From: Candidatus Kaiserbacteria bacterium
GTDB taxonomy: Bacteria; Patescibacteriota; Minisyncoccia; Phycocordibacterales; Phycocordibacteraceae
DNA length: 16,490 nucleotides
Direction: 5' to 3'
NCBI GenBank assembly: GCA_011052355.1
Contig: DRJB01000063.1
Span: 1 to 16,490, forward strand
Shown here piece after piece: positions 1 through 6,600 of this stretch (position 1 is its first letter; each line of letters begins with the position of its first letter). The notes beneath the pieces are model-generated. The model was given only the letters and a program-made list of their open reading frames with translations, was not told where the DNA came from and made no database searches. The translations under genes were made by a program, and so were the position numbers.

Positions 1-228
1 CGCCTTTTAAATGGATTGGTAAGGAAATTTTTGGTTTTGGTTCGCGACCAGAGGGAGCGCGAGGCGCGCAGTATTCGCTTCACCACAGAATCCGAGCGTA
101 CGATTTGGTTCAGAGTCACCACGCACGCTGAGTGTGCGAAGATCAATCGCTTCGCGATTGGAAAAAGGTTCGAGCAAAGGTTACTATTTCACCGCCACAG
201 TACCACATTTGGAAAATTTGTTCGTTGA
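1..228 (+). other. Arginine-rich open frame running in from the left edge (doubtful coding)
   Basis: Reading frame 1 is open from the window edge to a TGA at 226-228, about 75 codons. The translation is rich in Arg, Phe and Thr, has no motif I recognise and does not look like a typical folded protein C-terminus. The DNA also has secondary structure: CAATCGC and GCGATTG form a 7-bp stem with loop TTC at 144-160, and CGCAC/GTGCG pair at 122-138. It could be the tail of a gene starting outside the window, a structured non-coding stretch or degraded sequence. A second frame (frame 3) is open to about position 131, which weakens the coding case. Confidence 0.2.
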
Positions 229-253
229 CATGCGGTGATTTTTGAGTTATGCT
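225..253 (+). promoter_or_regulatory. Sigma70-type promoter for the small split gene
   Basis: The -35 hexamer TTGACA (225-230) is separated by 17 bases from the -10 hexamer TATGCT (248-253). A perfect -35 with consensus spacing makes this one of the best promoters in the window. Transcription would start near 260, just upstream of the small gene. Confidence 0.65.
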
Positions 254-288
254 CATAATATTCTTTGGTTATAATGCTGGAGAATCTC

Positions 289-309
289 TGCCATGAGAGG
301 CTCGTGGCA
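289..309 (+). promoter_or_regulatory. Leader hairpin ahead of the small gene
   Basis: TGCCATGAG (289-297) pairs with CTCGTGGCA (301-309), 9 bp with one G-U pair around the triloop AGG. It lies between the promoter and the ATG at 328 and is followed by an A-rich spacer and the GAGGA ribosome binding site. No T-run follows, so it is not a terminator. If translation instead starts at the in-frame ATG 274, this segment would be coding. Confidence 0.35.
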
Positions 310-327
310 AAAAACGAGGATAGTGAA

Positions 328-588
328 ATGAGCGAAGTGAGCGAAGTGAGCGAAATGACCGCTATTGAAATTGAAATTGGAAAAGTTTCAACAGCGGTAG
401 TGAAACATATTCTCAATAAGTTTTTTTTAAGTGGCGAGTTCTCTGCAACGAAATTAAGAGAAATGTTGGAAAATATTCGGCGTGAAAATAGTGAAATCTC
501 CCACGAGGAGATGCAACGATATACTCACTATATGGTGCAGTGGTTGGCGGATAAACAACTATCCCAACCCCACAGTGGAGAAATGTAA
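328..588 (+). CDS. Small hypothetical protein, upstream part of a possibly frameshifted gene
   Basis: I do not recognise this 86-residue protein. The ATG at 328 was chosen because GAGGA at 316-320 is well placed as a ribosome binding site; in-frame ATG 274 and TTG 265 would add 18 and 21 residues. The N-terminus has the short repeat SEVSEVSEM, encoded by near-identical DNA repeats. The rest is charged and probably helical, with no membrane segment. The gene has its own promoter (225-253) and its stop at 586-588 falls just inside the next open frame, which begins at GTG 575. A +1 shift at CCC-C (568-571) would join the two into a product of about 131 residues ending just before the terminator at 752. 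It could be an intact small gene, the first half of a frameshifted gene, or part of a programmed-frameshift gene. Confidence 0.55.
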   Translation: MSEVSEVSEMTAIEIEIGKVSTAVVKHILNKFFLSGEFSATKLREMLENIRRENSEISHEEMQRYTHYMVQWLADKQLSQPHSGEM

Positions 589-724
589 GCCCTCGCCAAA
601 GAAGTCCGGCGACGACACAGTTGTATTTCACAGTGTTGAGAGGTTGGAAGATATACAGTCAGGAGATGACACGGTCGTGGTCTCCTGTGTCAAGTATGCG
701 TCACATCCAAAAAAGCCAGTTTGA
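575..724 (+). CDS. SGDDTVV-repeat open frame, probable downstream part of the split gene
   Basis: This frame overlaps the previous gene by 14 bases. The peptide SGDDTVV occurs twice, encoded at 605-625 and 659-679, 18 codons apart, with a further Val shared four residues later. Six of the seven codons differ between the copies and every difference is silent at the third base (TCC/TCA, GGC/GGA, GAC/GAT, ACA/ACG, GTT/GTC, GTA/GTG). That points to selection on the protein, not a recent DNA duplication. The only start codon near the overlap is GTG 575, without a ribosome binding site, so translation may instead arrive by a +1 shift from the upstream frame at CCC-C (568-571). The C-terminus is basic. 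I cannot assign a function. Confidence 0.45.
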   Translation: MEKCKPSPKKSGDDTVVFHSVERLEDIQSGDDTVVVSCVKYASHPKKPV

Positions 725-751
725 TCTTTTCTTGTTCCTGCAAGAACGCCC

Positions 752-781
752 AAAACCCGTCGCCTTCGGCGACGGGTTTTT
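752..781 (+). terminator. Rho-independent terminator
   Basis: AAAACCCGTCGCC (752-764) pairs perfectly with GGCGACGGGTTTT (768-780) around the triloop TTC, and the T-run continues to 781. It lies 27 bases after the SGDDTVV frame and ends that transcript. Because the left arm starts with four A residues it could also act on the minus strand. Confidence 0.85.
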
Positions 782-811
782 ATATAACTCCGCCAAATTT
801 AGGCTAATGAA

Positions 812-841
812 TTGCGTGGTAAGATATTGACTATGTATAGT
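812..841 (+). promoter_or_regulatory. Possible promoter for the membrane protein gene
   Basis: TTGCGT (812-817) lies 18 bases from TATAGT (836-841). The predicted start of transcription is about 8-10 bases before the ATG at 858, which would give a very short leader. The match is moderate; TTGACT at 827-832 has no good partner. Confidence 0.35.
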
Positions 842-857
842 TCGCATTTTAATTCTC

Positions 858-1496
858 ATGAGCATGTTTGAAAAATATCGTAATACTTTTATTTTGCTAG
901 TGGTGTTCGTTACGGCGTTTGTTTTTGCGTCTCATTTTGCTCGTTTGTATGAGCCCGTCATACGCAACATAGTGCATGGCACCGGTGTATATGGTCCTGT
1001 CATTTTTATTATATTGACCGCATTGTTTGTGGTGTTCGTTATTCCACTTGATATTGTATTTCTCATTCCGGTTGGCGTTTCTGTGTGGGGAGCTGTGCCT
1101 GTGGCGCTTATGAGTATCACCGGATGGGTTATCGGTGCGGGAATTGCTTTTTATATCGCACGACATTTCGGGAGCAATACGGTTAAAAAACTCATTGGCT
1201 TGAAGCGAGTGAACACCCTTGAAAAACGTATTCCCAAGCGCAATATCTTTTGGCTTGTGGTGTTGTGGCGCATGGCGGTTTCCGTTGATGTGCTCAGTTA
1301 TGCGCTCGGTCTGGTAAGTTCCATGCCATTTTGGGATTATGTATTGGCAACGGCAATTGGAGTTGCTCCATTTGGATTCTTTTTTGCATATGCCGGTACA
1401 TTGCCAATTGTATATCAAGCTATTTTTTTGACAGTCGCAATTGCGATACTCAGTACGGTATTGTACCGGTATCGGCTACCACCGCGGGAACCATAG
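858..1496 (+). CDS. TVP38/TMEM64 (DedA-like, VTT domain) membrane protein
   Basis: This 212-residue integral membrane protein belongs by pattern to the VTT/DedA superfamily, whose members are linked to lipid scrambling or transport and envelope homeostasis. A first hydrophobic segment covers about residues 10-26. A second hydrophobic block at about 45-100 leads into the typical Gly-rich stretch and the short motif ending FYIARHFG. Further on come R-M-A-V-S, a second hydrophobic pair and the IGVAPFGFFFAYAG region, which matches the conserved proline- and glycine-rich re-entrant segment of the family. The C-terminus is basic, fitting a cytoplasmic tail. No ribosome binding site is visible before ATG 858; GTG or TTG starts further in would cut the first helix. 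It is convergent with the methyltransferase gene, 41 bases away. The precise substrate cannot be read from sequence. Confidence 0.85.
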   Translation: MSMFEKYRNTFILLVVFVTAFVFASHFARLYEPVIRNIVHGTGVYGPVIFIILTALFVVFVIPLDIVFLIPVGVSVWGAVPVALMSITGWVIGAGIAFYIARHFGSNTVKKLIGLKRVNTLEKRIPKRNIFWLVVLWRMAVSVDVLSYALGLVSSMPFWDYVLATAIGVAPFGFFFAYAGTLPIVYQAIFLTVAIAILSTVLYRYRLPPREP

Positions 1497-1509
1497 TTGG
1501 CTATTTTTT
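1494..1509 (+). terminator. Weak terminator after the membrane protein gene
   Basis: ATAG and CTAT pair around TTGG, followed by a run of six T residues. The stem is only 4 bp and overlaps the stop codon, so the signal rests mainly on the T-run. Confidence 0.25.
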
Positions 1510-1537
1510 GTATTGTGCGTGCGCGTGTATGTATAAT

Positions 1538-2308
1538 CTAGGATACTTTTCTTGCTAAGAAATATATGCTTGGTCCGAACCAGAAAAATGCCAGTGCTTT
1601 TTGTGTGAATTTTTCAATGAAGAGAAGAAATGGAATCGGGAAAATCTTTTTTATGAAAGTAGAGCGAAAATTTGAAACACTCAAGAGTTCAATCACTTCA
1701 AAGTTACTTGATTTTAACAGTGCCGAGATGTCTTTTGGATTATGGTTTACGAATATTAAATCATCTTCTCGCCCCGACTTAATTATTTGATTGCCGAAAT
1801 CAGCATTCTTGTGTTTTTTTACAAAGATTGACCGTATTCTGTTTTTAAAGTTGAGCTTGTTTGGTATTTCCAATATAAGATACCCACCCGGCTTAAGAAT
1901 TCTATTCATTTCTTTGAAAACTTCTTCTGGATTGGATATGTAGTGAAAAACTCTCAGGCACAACGCAGCGTCATAGTGTTCGTTTTGCAGTGTTGTTTCT
2001 TGAACGTTGGCAAGTACGGTTTTTGATTTATCCACATCTTTCACATTTCCTTGCGCTTCCTTAAGCTGGTCAACGGAAGAGTCAAGCAATGTAATTTCTT
2101 TATATATCGGTTCATAAATGTGTACCATTCGTCCCGGTCCGCACCCCATGTCAATAAAGTTTAGCTGTGCGACGGATTTGTCTTTTGTAATGATTGAGAG
2201 AAGTCGCGATACTGCAATCTCATCTGCTCCATTCTCATAATTTCTCCCATTCCAAAAAGCCGTATAATCATAATTATCATAAAAATCTGATAGAGTATCG
2301 GTTGACAT
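1538..2308 (-). CDS. Class I SAM-dependent methyltransferase
   Basis: The product is 256 residues if translation starts at the ATG read from 2308. Motif I is FIDMGCGPGR, the glycine-rich SAM-binding loop, followed by the acidic residue in LLDSS at the end of beta strand 2. DAALCLRVFHYI matches the motif IV region and ILKPGGYLILEIPN the post-motif segment, which places it in the Methyltransf_11/25 type. The hydrophobic C-terminus resembles small-molecule, quinone-type or lipid methyltransferases, but the acceptor is unknown. The open frame extends 54 codons further to 2470, but that start lies inside a perfect hairpin (2457-2488) and the extra residues match nothing in the family, so I prefer 2308. 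There is no clear ribosome binding site. The gene follows the unknown gene on the same strand, separated by about 200 bases and a hairpin. Confidence 0.88.
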   Translation of the reverse strand: MSTDTLSDFYDNYDYTAFWNGRNYENGADEIAVSRLLSIITKDKSVAQLNFIDMGCGPGRMVHIYEPIYKEITLLDSSVDQLKEAQGNVKDVDKSKTVLANVQETTLQNEHYDAALCLRVFHYISNPEEVFKEMNRILKPGGYLILEIPNKLNFKNRIRSIFVKKHKNADFGNQIIKSGREDDLIFVNHNPKDISALLKSSNFEVIELLSVSNFRSTFIKKIFPIPFLLFIEKFTQKALAFFWFGPSIYFLARKVS

Positions 2309-2456
2309 GAAATATATTTTAGGATTACTTATTATTATTTTATCAAATGAAATACGTTCGGGCAACAAATGGGTGAAATTTTTTCTGTTGGCAACATGAG
2401 CACACTTATCACCTGCCAGTTTTGTCCTCACGTGGATGCCTGGATATAAAGTAAGA

Positions 2457-2488
2457 CGCCGGTTTTCCATTCCTATGGAAAACCGGCG
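2457..2488 (-). terminator. Perfect 14-bp hairpin between the two minus-strand genes
   Basis: CGCCGGTTTTCCAT (2457-2470) and ATGGAAAACCGGCG (2475-2488) are perfect inverted copies around TCCT. The hairpin lies 25 bases after the stop of the unknown gene. On the minus strand it is followed by a mixed T-rich stretch and not a clean T-run, so it may be a weak terminator or another kind of palindromic element. Confidence 0.45.
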
Positions 2489-2513
2489 CGTTGAGTGTTG
2501 CCCCCATGCTCAC

Positions 2514-3269
2514 TCACATGACAATTCCACTCGGGATGCCACAGCGATAGCTGTGATCATCCGTGGGATATGTTGATAGTGTTAACTTCCCGCAAAATCT
2601 CTGTAACAATGGAATCCTGTCATTTCCTATTCCGAATTTATTTTTTATTGATATTCTTGTGCCGAACATATCGGCAATGAGTGAATCTTCACTTTTCATT
2701 CGCTCGGGGTGGAGCAATAGAATGGCTCCGAATGAGCAAAAATCAAGTGGAAACTCTCCTCTTCCATTTGAGAACATCTTTAACGACGCACAGTTGTGGG
2801 AGCAGTCCACATATTCACGCCCAAGTTGAGCAGAAATCAAAATAATATCTTGTCCGCGCTGCACATCGTCTGCGCGCCATCTTGCGCGCACGGCGTCGGA
2901 CTCAAGCTTCCATATTCGCGGTCGTCCATCATTATTATCATTACTGTTTGTCAGGTCATTCAGTGCTAGTTCCTCCTGCAGTATCATCTTCATACGTACA
3001 CAAGCAAGATGATACTCGTCCCACAAGGAGATAACATTTCCATCTCGTATTCCCGAAATTGAAACGATTGATGGAACAGCAAAGATTCCCTCCATTCCCT
3101 CCTGTTCTTGTTGGCGTATAATCTTCGCGTGGTTTTTTTCTGCATACTTATACGCGGAGTGCGGAGTAATACAGAAAACATCTGCACAATGCTCAATCTC
3201 CTCTTTTATGGATTTTACATTTATGTTATACGACAAATTTTCCACCAATTTCCTTCTTTCGTTTTCCAT
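2514..3269 (-). CDS. Hypothetical protein, 251 residues, unrecognised
   Basis: I do not recognise this family. The ATG read from 3269 was chosen because GAGGAT (3273-3278, minus strand) gives a good ribosome binding site; a longer frame reaches 3326. The N-terminal third (about residues 1-60) is charged and helical. A polar Asn/Asp stretch near residues 104-115 looks like a linker. The C-terminal half holds the most protein-like sequence, including a Trp/Arg segment near 131-145, a Cys pair DCSHNC (156 and 160), a further Cys at 178 followed by an Ile/Leu-rich strand and HPERM. The protein appears soluble, with no signal peptide or long hydrophobic helix. It is transcribed divergently from rpoB and is bounded by strong hairpins on both sides (2457-2488, 3338-3392). 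Its layout, a helical region, a linker and a compact C-terminal domain, suggests two domains, but I give no function. Confidence 0.75.
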   Translation of the reverse strand: MENERRKLVENLSYNINVKSIKEEIEHCADVFCITPHSAYKYAEKNHAKIIRQQEQEGMEGIFAVPSIVSISGIRDGNVISLWDEYHLACVRMKMILQEELALNDLTNSNDNNDGRPRIWKLESDAVRARWRADDVQRGQDIILISAQLGREYVDCSHNCASLKMFSNGRGEFPLDFCSFGAILLLHPERMKSEDSLIADMFGTRISIKNKFGIGNDRIPLLQRFCGKLTLSTYPTDDHSYRCGIPSGIVM

Positions 3270-3298
3270 AGTATCCTCGGCGATTGCAGAATGGTAAG

Positions 3299-3339
3299 AA
3301 CATATTTCCAGATATAAATTTAACAATACATACCGTAAA
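3299..3339 (-). promoter_or_regulatory. Possible promoter(s) for the unknown minus-strand gene
   Basis: Two overlapping options are seen on the minus strand: TTTACG (3334-3339) with TATATC (3311-3316), spacing 17, and TTGTTA (3321-3326) with TATGTT (3299-3304), spacing 16. Both would give a short leader before the GAGGAT site. The first overlaps the arm of the 26-bp hairpin. Confidence 0.35.
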
Positions 3340-3392
3340 AAGCAAGCCCCACCCCTGTCCGCCCTTGGCGGACAGGGGTGGGGCTTGCTTTT
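3338..3392. repeat. Perfect 26-bp inverted repeat, GC-rich, possible bidirectional terminator
   Basis: Positions 3338-3363 and 3367-3392 are perfect inverted copies around CTT. The core is GTCCGCC/GGCGGAC, flanked by CCCCACCCC/GGGGTGGGG and then A-rich/T-rich ends. It has the form of a terminator on both strands: A-run at 3337-3341, T-run at 3389-3392. However, no gene ends into it from either side, since it lies between divergently transcribed genes. It may insulate the two promoters or be a dispersed palindromic element. Confidence 0.8.
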
Positions 3393-3415
3393 GTGGCATC
3401 TGAAATTTACGTTAT

Positions 3416-3452
3416 TGGAAAACGCATGTTAATACGCAACATGCGTTTTCCA
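3416..3452. repeat. Perfect 15-bp inverted repeat upstream of the rpoB promoter
   Basis: TGGAAAACGCATGTT (3416-3430) and AACATGCGTTTTCCA (3438-3452) pair perfectly around 7 bases. There is no T-run on either side, so it is unlikely to be a terminator. It ends 20 bases before the rpoB -35 box, so an operator or palindromic element is possible. Confidence 0.6.
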
Positions 3453-3471
3453 CACACATACCACATTGTGC

Positions 3472-3500
3472 TTGCATTGTACATGCTGTTCTGCTACACT
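3472..3500 (+). promoter_or_regulatory. Promoter of the rpoB-rpoC-dnaG-rpoD cluster
   Basis: TTGCAT (3472-3477) is separated by 17 bases from TACACT (3495-3500), which is preceded by TGC, giving an extended -10. Transcription would start near 3507, leaving a leader of about 120 bases before rpoB. The leader has competing pairings: CATCTG (3539-3544) with CAGATG (3579-3584), or TCTGG (3541-3545) with CCAGA (3512-3516). It also holds a 7-bp hairpin at 3601-3618 just before the start codon. Confidence 0.65.
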
Positions 3501-3628
3501 TTGAAATAACACCAGAGGAGCGATTGAGTACCGATAGGCATCTGGGGATATATAGCACAAAAAGAAGCGTCTGAAACGCAGATGTTGTTATGGTGTCTTT
3601 ATTAGATTGGTATCTAATTCTCTAAACA

Positions 3629-6600
3629 ATGAGTACACAAAAACTTCCTCAGAAAACATTCGGTGCATATCATCCCGCAAAAATAGCCCTGCCAGATCTC
3701 GTCGCACATCAACGAGATTCATTTGCATGGTTTTTGAAACAGGGTATCAAAGACCTGCTAAAGGAATTTTCACCAATAAGTGATTATTCAGGAAAAAGGT
3801 TTGAACTTTATTTTGAAGATTTTGAAATAAGTGATCCACGACACGATGAACTGTTTGCTCACGAAAATCTGCGTACGTACGAAATACAAATAAAAGTGTC
3901 GGTACGTCTGGTTAATAAAACACTTGGAACGGAAAAGACGCAAGATATTTTTCTTACTTCAATTCCAATGATGACATCACACGGAAGCTTCATTGTTTCC
4001 GGTGTGGAGCGTGTTATTGTGCCACAGCTTGCGCGTTCTTTCGGAGCTTTTTTTCTTTCTGAAATAAGCAAAGGTCACACATGTTTCGGTGCAAAGATTA
4101 TTCCACTGCGCGGTGTGTGGATAGAAATGGAATCAGATGTGGACGGAGCATTGTATGTAAAGATTGACCAAAAGAAAAAATTTCCGGTTACACAACTTCT
4201 GTCGGTATTTGGTGGCGGACTTCGCAACGAGATACTTGCTTTGTTCAAGGGTGATGAGACCGCGATTGCAGCTCTTCAGAAAACTCTTGAATACGATACC
4301 GCAACCTCAATGAATGAGATATATATTGATATTCATAAAAAATTACGTGACGGCGACCTTACCACTCCGGAAAATGCGAAGACACACATACAAACATTAT
4401 TTTCTCCGGAACGCTATGACCTTTCTCGTGTCGGACGTTATCGCCTCAATCAAAGATTTGATTTGCCTGTTGATAACAAACACCTTAGTAATCATTCGCT
4501 CTCGCTTGATGACTTGGTACGTATCGTAAGTGAAATAGCCAGGCTTAATGCGGACCCTGCCGGAAAATCAGATGATATTGACCATTTGGGTTTCAGGCGT
4601 GTAAGGTTTGTCGGTGAATTGTTGCAGTCGCGAATTCGCGTCGGTATGTCACGTATGAAGCGTAATATTCAAGACCGCATGTCAACCATTGAAAGCGAGA
4701 CTACTCTCCCAATTACACTTATCAATCCTCGTCCGCTTCAAGCTGCAGTGCGCGAATTTTTCACCGCAAACCAGCTTGCGCAATTCATGGATCAGCAAAA
4801 CATTCTTTCTGAGCTTGAAAACATGCGTACTCTTTCGGCACTTGGTCCCGGAGGGCTCACGAGAGAGCGCGCCGGGTTTGAAGTGCGCGACGTGCATCCA
4901 TCTCATTATGGACGCCTGTGTCCAATTCATACACCGGAAGGTCAAAACATTGGACTTATTTTGCACTTGGCACTCCACGCGCGAACAAATGAATTCGGAG
5001 TGATTGAAACACCATATGTGAGAGTGGTAAAAGGCAAAGTAACTGATGATGTTATATATCTTAACGCACTTGAAGAGGCAAAAGAAATAATCACCCACAG
5101 CGCAACCCTTTTGGATAATAAAGGAAACATCAAAGACGATGTGGTTGAGGCGCGCAGTGAGGGTAATTCCGCATTTGCAAAAAGGGAAGACGTTACTTTC
5201 ATGGACGCTTCACCGTATCAGATGTTTTCTGTTGCTCCATCACTTATCCCGTTTGTAAATAATGATGATGCAGCGCGCGCGCTTATGGGTTCAAACATGC
5301 AGAAGCAAGCGACGCCATGCCTTATTCCCGAAGCGCCACTGGTTGCTACCGGCATTGAAGAGCACGCCGCTCGCAGTACGGGGCGACTTGTTATAGCGCA
5401 AGAATCAGGCGAGGTGATATATGTAGATGCGCGAACTATTACTATCGCACCATCAAAATCCGGTGAACCACACACCTATCGTTTGCAGGGGCTTACAAAA
5501 AACAATCAAAACTCCGCGTTTGCACAGCGTCCAAGTGTTCGCATGGGAGACCGTGTGAAAAAAGATGACGTCATCGCCGATGTTACTTCTTCAGAACACG
5601 GACAACTCGCTCTTGGTCAAAATGTTCGTGTCGGTTTTATGAGTTGGTTCGGTGCAAACTATGAAGACGCCATCATTATTTCCGAGCGACTGGTTGAGGA
5701 TTCCAAGTTCACTACAATTCACATTGAATATTTTGAATGTATTGTGCGCGATACACAGCTTGGTGCTGAAGTGACCACACACGATATTCCAAATGTAGGC
5801 GAACTCCGATTGAAGAACCTGGACGAAGAGGGTGTGGTGCGCATTGGTGCGGAAGTGCGCCCGGGCGATATTCTCGTTGGGAAGGTGACCCCGAAAGGAG
5901 AAACACAGCTTACTCCGGAGGAGCGTCTACTGCGCTCAATTTTCGGTGACAAAGCAAAGGATGTAAAAGATTCCTCATTGCGTATGAGCGGAGGCAAGCG
6001 CGGGCGTGTTATTAATGTGCGTGTCTTTTCTCGTGAAAATGGTGATCAGCTTGAAAGCGGTATTCTCAAAAAAATTGTGGTAACAGTCGCACAAGCACGC
6101 AACGTAGCGGTGGGTGACAAGCTCGCGGGGCGCCATGGAAACAAAGGTGTCATCTCACGCGTGCTTCCGGTTGAAGATATGCCTTACGATGAAGAAGGAA
6201 ATCCTCTTGATGTTATTCTAACTCCGCTTGGTATCCCATCTCGTATGAACCTCGGGCAGATTCTTGAAATGCATCTTGGGCTTTCAGCACACACGCTTAA
6301 TTATCAAGCAGTGGTGCCACCTTTTTCCGGAGCTACCGTGAGCGAAATAGGAGATGAGCTTGAATTGGCGGGATTTCCCCGCACCGGGAAGATACCTCTC
6401 TTTGACGGAAAGACTGGCGAGAAATTCGCACAGCCGATTTCCGTTGGTTATATGTACATACTTAAACTGCACCACATGGTTGAGGATAAGATTCACATGC
6501 GCTCCATTGGACCATACTCGCTCATCACACAGCAACCGCTGGGTGGAAAAGCGCAAAACGGTGGGCAACGCTTTGGCGAAATGGAAGTCTGGGCGTTGCT

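Noticed and set aside
16..228. Candidate tRNA or other RNA gene suggested by GGTTCGA-like sequence near 168-174 and small hairpins
   Set aside because: No acceptor stem, anticodon arm or matching T-stem could be drawn around it, so no RNA gene is called.
328..360. Short tandem repeat GAGCGAAGT as a possible CRISPR or VNTR unit
   Set aside because: There are only two full units and a partial one, no spacers, and they encode SEV repeats in the small protein.
661..692. AGGAGA/TCTCCT (661-666, 681-686) and TGACAC/GTGTCA (667-672, 687-692) in pseudoknot order
   Set aside because: With no bases in two of the linking loops both stems cannot easily form together, and the segment is better explained as coding for the SGDDTVV repeat.
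897..1418. Long open frame antisense to the membrane protein gene
   Set aside because: Its translation is low-complexity and Asn/His/Arg-rich, as expected from the complement of hydrophobic codons, while the plus-strand protein has a clear family match.
2309..2470. 54-codon N-terminal extension of the methyltransferase
   Set aside because: Its start codon lies inside a perfect hairpin and the residues do not resemble the family; ATG 2308 gives a normal N-terminus.
3524..3574. TTG-started leader peptide of 16 codons after GAGGAG in the rpoB leader
   Set aside because: The distance between GAGGAG and TTG is only 3 bases and the codons show no pattern typical of attenuation peptides.
4682..5098. 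Open frames antisense to rpoB and rpoC of up to about 150 codons
   Set aside because: They lie wholly within well-identified genes, lack family-like sequence and have no promoter or ribosome binding site.
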